Shown here one piece after another: positions 35,027 to 38,468 of a DNA stretch of 38,468 nt. A model generated the notes under the pieces. It did not search any database and was not told the origin of the DNA. It saw only the letters and a list, made by a program, of their open reading frames with translations. The first letter of the stretch is position 1; the number at the start of each line of letters is the position of its first letter. The translations under genes were made by a program, and so were the position numbers. Source of the stretch: Bacteroidota bacterium (GTDB taxonomy: Bacteria; Bacteroidota; Ignavibacteria; Kapaibacteriales; NICIL-2). The stretch is taken from contig JAIBAE010000040.1 in the NCBI GenBank assembly GCA_019695345.1, positions 1-38,468 of the forward strand. Reading direction: 5' to 3'.

Positions 35027-35039
35027 AATACGTAGTACT
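35025..35039 (-). repeat. 15-bp inverted repeat, right copy
   Basis: AAAATACGTAGTACT overlaps the cas9 stop codon and matches 31513-31527 exactly in inverted orientation. A related GTAGTACGTAC lies near 35224. Confidence 0.5.
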
Positions 35040-35080
35040 TCGTATAGAAATATATCCCAAAGGAAGGGCATGTAAGCATT

Positions 35081-35203
35081 ATGCAGTTTACCGATAAACA
35101 ATTTGGTATGATAAAAAACTTCTGGGGATATGGCAGAAGCCAACCGGAGCGATTTGGGCAATTAACCATGTTCACCGAACAAACGGAACTGCAAATAGCA
35201 TAA
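35081..35203 (+). CDS. Possible 40-aa protein between cas9 and the array
   Basis: The frame starts MQFTDKQFGMIKNFWGYG and ends TEQTELQIA. AGGAAGGG lies about 13 bases upstream, which is rather far. It sits where cas1 and cas2 normally lie in type II-C loci and is followed by a strong terminator. It matches no Cas protein I know. It may be a real small gene, a relic or a chance frame. Confidence 0.35.
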   Translation: MQFTDKQFGMIKNFWGYGRSQPERFGQLTMFTEQTELQIA

Positions 35204-35208
35204 AAAAA

Positions 35209-35246
35209 AACGGGTACATGTTGTAGTACGTACCTGCTTTTTGGTT
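35209..35246. terminator. Bidirectional terminator between cas9 and the array
   Basis: CGGGTAC pairs with GTACCTG (one G:U) with a T-run on both sides: TTTTT on the plus strand and nine Ts on the minus strand. It would end cas9 transcripts and also right-to-left array transcripts. Confidence 0.75.
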
Positions 35247-35304
35247 GTTTTTCAAAACGTTCTTTGTTGTAACGTGTTGGGAATCAAATGTTTGTAAAAA
35301 ATAT

Positions 35305-38039
35305 AATGTAACAGAACAATGTTTGAAACCAACCTACAACTTATCGACAGGAGAGGTTTCGATGAGATTGAATGTAACAGAACAATGTTTGAAACCAACC
35401 TACAACATTGCACGAGTACCAGAATCCTGTATAATTAATGTAACAGAACAATGTTTGAAACCAACCTACAACCAATGTGATTCACTTCTCATCGCATTGC
35501 TGAATGTAACAGAACAATGTTTGAAACCAACTTACAACACATCTGTTGGTCCGATTGTAAGTGTAAGAAATGTAACAGAACAATGTTTGAAACCAACCTA
35601 CAACGTGCCGGTGTAATCTAAATCATTGTACCAAAATGTAACAGAACAATGTTTGAAACCAACCTACAACGAATAAACGATGTGCAGAAATCCGCACTAC
35701 AATGTAACAGAACAATGTTTGAAACCAACCTATAACATAGCCGCAATCTCTAAAGTGTTGTAGTCCAATGTAACAGAACAATGTTTGAAACCAACCTACA
35801 ACTATGCTGTTTTAGCGTGTTTCCGCGCCCCTAATGTAACAGAACAATGTTTGAAACCAACCTACAACTCATCGCTAACCGATGTGTATCACCCAGATAA
35901 TGTAACAGAACAATGTTTGAAACCAACCTACAACGAAGCTGACATTCATAGCAACCAACAGTTGAATGTAACAGAACAATGTTTGAAACCAACCTACAAC
36001 TAGTACTGTGACTGCGTAATTAACATGCGGAATGTAACAGAACAATGTTTGAAACCAACCTACAACACATCAGCTGAGGCAATGTTTCACGGCGTAAATG
36101 TAACAGAACGATGTTTGAAACCAACCTACAACCGGTAAGATATGTTGCTATGATAGTTACCGAATGTAACAGAACAATGTTTGAAACCAACCTACAACGG
36201 TGGCAGACATACCGTAAAGATAAATGTAAATGTAACAGAACAATGTTTGAAACCAACCTACAACCGAAAACAGTGATAGACTTGTTCAACGTGGAATGTA
36301 ACAGAACAATGTTTGAAACCAACCTACAACTGGCTCTCTCCTTACCACAATAATTGTGAAAATGTAACAGAACAATGTTTGAAACCAACCTACAACTTGC
36401 CCTCGTCGTATTTACGAACTTGTTCAATGTAACGGAACAATGTTTGAAACCAACCTACAACGGTAGTAGTGACTCTCGCATACCAAACAAAAATGTAACA
36501 GAACAATGTTTGAAACCAACCTACAACCGTAACACACCAACGCTGGGACAAGATTTAAATGTAACAGAACAATGTTTGAAACCAACCTAAAACACCTATT
36601 ACGTAGGAGTACCGATATGGCTAAATGTAACAGAACAATGTTTGAAACCAACCTACAACATGCAGGGGCTTGGTTGTTAGCGGGTTGAAATGTAACAGAA
36701 CAATGTTTGAAACCAACCTACAACCACCGTATGTTGCAGGGTTGGGTAAGGTAAAATGTAACAGAACAATGTTTGAAACCAACCTACAACGGATATAGTT
36801 ATTCTGCAACTGCATATCTAATGTAACAGAACAATGTTTGAAACCAACCTACAACATACACACAGTACCCACGTGGTACTAAGGAAATGTAACAGAACAA
36901 TGTTTGAAACCAACCTACAACGTACGGGAACCTTCAAAAATCATACGCCACAATGTAACAGAACAATGTTTGAAACCAACCTACAACATCATTAAAGCGG
37001 GCATCTTCATCCATAAAATGTAACAAAACAATGTTTGAAACCAACCTACAACGTTATAATTCATTAGTACACCTCACCCTTGAATGTAACAGAACAATGT
37101 TTGAAACCAACCTACAACAAACAAGATTGAAAATGATAAAGCAATCTTAATGTAACAGAACAATGTTTGAAACCAACCTACAACGAAACGAACGGCAACT
37201 AAAAGAATCGTTAAATGTAACAGAACAATGTTTGAAACCAACCTACAACACGGCAAACATATTGTATCGGCAAGCAGTCAATGTAACAGAACAATGTTTG
37301 AAACCAACCTACAACTCAATCTTGATTGAGTCATCTACACCGTTTAATGTAACAGAACAATGTTTGAAACCAACCTACAACTACACAGAAGTCCTCCCCT
37401 CTTTTGCATACAATGTAACAGAACAATGTTTGAAACCAACCTACAACCATAACAGCCAAACAAACAAGAAGAAAGGGAATGTAACAGAACAATGTTTGAA
37501 ACCAACCTACAACAGAATTCGGCAAGCGAGCAACACAAACATTAATGTAACAGAACAATGTTTGAAACCAACCTACAACTGATGTGGATTTGAACTCTGT
37601 TGTTGGTTTAATGTAACAGAACAATGTTTGAAACCAACCTACAACACTGTCATCATAAAAACACACATACACCTAATGTAACAGAACAATGTTTGAAACC
37701 AACCTACAACTCAATAAACGTTGCCAAAGCTGCCAAATCTAATGTAACAGAACAATGTTTGAAACCAACCTACAACCGTTGTATGTCTTTGGGTTCGGCG
37801 GGTGATAATGTAACAGAACAATGTTTGAAACCAACCTACAACCCAAGCGTTGTATATCCTGCCGCCGTGTTTAATGTAACAGAACAATGTTTGAAACCAA
37901 CCTACAACAAACTCATAAAAACACCTACCAAAAATTAAATGTAACAGAACAATGTTTGAAACCAACCTACAACCCTTTCTCAGCAAAAGAATCCAGAAAC
38001 CCGAATGTAACAGAACAATGTTTGAAACCAACCTACAAA
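35305..38039 (-). CRISPR. Type II-C CRISPR array, 42 repeats and 41 spacers
   Basis: The repeats are 36 bp. In crRNA sense (minus strand) they begin GTTGTAGGTTGG and end TGTTCTGTTACATT. Of the 41 spacers, 34 are 30 nt and seven are 29 nt; I saw no duplicated spacer. Repeats with one base change are numbers 4, 7, 13, 18, 20 and 27, counted from the cas9 side, and repeats 28-41 are identical. Repeat 42 differs only at its outermost base. The conservation gradient and the tracrRNA pairing both put the leader on the right, with transcription toward cas9. Apparent open frames inside the array are products of the repeat period. Confidence 0.99.
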
Positions 38040-38043
38040 TATA
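38036..38043 (-). promoter_or_regulatory. Candidate leader promoter box at the array edge
   Basis: TATATTTG on the minus strand is a perfect TAnnTTTG. It is partly created by the one changed base of repeat 42. No clear upstream -33 element is seen. Confidence 0.35.
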
Positions 38044-38073
38044 CAATCGTTCCGTTTCCCTCCGTATCTTTGT

Positions 38074-38133
38074 AAGCCCTGTCATTCAGAGGATGATTGC
38101 CTTCGGGCGCACCCGTGTACGTGGCAGGGCTTT
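38074..38133. ncRNA. Tandem structured element, unit 1
   Basis: AAGCCCTG and CAGGGCTT close a multi-branched fold. Inside are an arm TCATTC-AGA-GGATGA and a GCC-TTCG-GGC hairpin, with a short U-tract after it. A second unit follows at a period of 79 bp. It could be a terminator or a structured RNA, and its transcribed strand is not certain. Confidence 0.5.
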
Positions 38134-38152
38134 GTTATTTAATTATATTCGT

Positions 38153-38215
38153 AAGCCCTGTCATTTAGGGAATGATTGCCTTCGGGCGCATTTATGTACG
38201 TGGCAGGGCTTTTTC
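38153..38215. ncRNA. Tandem structured element, unit 2
   Basis: This unit has the same closing stem and the same TTCG hairpin as unit 1. The first arm is TCATTT-AGG-GAATGA: two stem positions differ from unit 1 and both still pair. It ends in TTTTT, so it can act as a plus-strand terminator. Confidence 0.5.
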
Positions 38216-38228
38216 ATACGTCCCCACA

Positions 38229-38255
38229 GACCAGCTGATTACAAATCAGCGGCTC
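38229..38255 (-). pseudogene. tRNA-Thr (TGT) fragment
   Basis: On the minus strand GAGCCGCTGATTTGTAATC continuing into AGCTGGTC matches the anticodon arm (loop TTTGTAA, anticodon TGT) and variable loop of tRNA-Thr. The D-arm, T-arm and acceptor stem are missing, so it cannot be a working tRNA. Confidence 0.55.
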
Positions 38256-38318
38256 TCCCCGGCACACCACCACTCTGTTAATGTCACGCCGCTCGGTGCC
38301 GTCCCGCGATAGCAGAAA
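38254..38318 (-). repeat. Family-A covarying hairpin element, copy 9
   Basis: Read on the minus strand: flank TTCTGCTATCGCGGGA, stem half CGGCA (38301-38297), a 32-nt interior, stem half TGCCG (38264-38260), then GGGAGAG. Its 3' edge touches the tRNA-Thr fragment. Confidence 0.75.
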
Positions 38319-38361
38319 ATTATTTAGAATGATTGACGGATTGCAAGAAACCGTTATCTTC

Positions 38362-38468
38362 GCGGCGAAACAATGACGGTGCCGAGGCACAATGCCTTGG
38401 AGAATAGGGAATCCCGTGAAAATCGGGAACGGTTGCGCCGCTGTAATGGCCGACAAATCTCATATGCC
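38362..38468 (+). promoter_or_regulatory. Cobalamin riboswitch (cut by window end)
   Basis: The conserved core GGGAATCCCGTGAAAATCGGG and B12-box-like GCGCCGCTGTAATGG are present, after a GGTGCC-containing 5' part (split across fields of the consensus). It should control a cobalamin transport or synthesis gene just beyond the right edge by binding adenosylcobalamin or a related form. Confidence 0.9.

Noticed and set aside
35245-38085. Open reading frames of 60-139 codons on both strands inside the array
   Set aside because: They arise because the repeat has no stop in some frames and the 66-bp period preserves the frame; the repeated peptides are translations of the CRISPR repeat.
38221-38290. 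Intact tRNA-Thr gene
   Set aside because: Only the anticodon arm and variable loop can be matched; there is no T-arm, D-arm or acceptor stem.
6301-38318. Family-A elements as integron attC sites
   Set aside because: They lack the RYYYAAC/GTTRRRY ends, lie between unrelated housekeeping genes on both strands, and no integrase is present in the window.

Overview
The window looks like chromosomal DNA of a member of the Bacteroidota/Chlorobiota (FCB) group, possibly an Ignavibacteria- or Kapabacteria-like lineage. The reasons are secreted proteins with type IX secretion (T9SS) C-terminal sorting domains, a Bacteroidota-style -7 promoter box (TAnnTTTG) upstream of many genes, a type II-C Cas9, and many scattered housekeeping genes. 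The lineage is an inference; no 16S gene is present.

Layout. 1-2685 holds the 5' part of a very large secreted protein (minus strand, running off the window). 3129-6115 is a sensor kinase / OmpR-type regulator pair. 6394-7560 is a DegT-type sugar aminotransferase. 7615-9348 holds two paralogous secreted choice-of-anchor-V/T9SS proteins, 9437-11203 an SF2 helicase and 11443-13917 a Lon-related protease. 13918-17705 holds dapA, dnaG, folK and folB on the minus strand. 17929-21443 holds lipB, tRNA-Gly, a small conserved gene, lipA, a PhnP-like hydrolase and a YdeI-like protein. 21728-22924 is a di-heme cytochrome c peroxidase. 23171-28025 holds a secreted CsgG/TolB-like protein, an HPt protein, the RNase P RNA, a zinc-ribbon coiled-coil protein, a Nif3 protein and aspS, all on the minus strand. 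28265-31275 is a three-gene glycosyltransferase operon. 31730-38039 is a type II-C CRISPR locus: a divergent tracrRNA, cas9 (1046 aa, all nuclease residues present) and an array of 42 repeats and 41 spacers, with no cas1 or cas2. The right edge holds two tandem structured elements, a tRNA-Thr fragment and the start of a cobalamin riboswitch.

The CRISPR parts fit one orientation. The tracrRNA terminates on a UUCG hairpin plus U-run on the minus strand, and its anti-repeat pairs with the repeat only as read on the minus strand. The array is therefore expected to be transcribed right to left, toward cas9.

The most unusual signal is a family of ten intergenic elements of about 60-85 bp spread over the whole window in both orientations. 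Each has a conserved 5' flank (TTGCTATCGCANGA), a 5-bp stem (CNGCA with TGCN'G), a variable interior and a purine-rich 3' flank. The variable stem position covaries in all ten copies (G:C four times, C:G five times, T:A once), which implies selection on a hairpin. I do not recognise the family. Other points of interest are a structured leader before aspS, two genes whose only sensible start is ATT (dnaG and the peroxidase), and a 15-bp inverted repeat bracketing tracrRNA and cas9.
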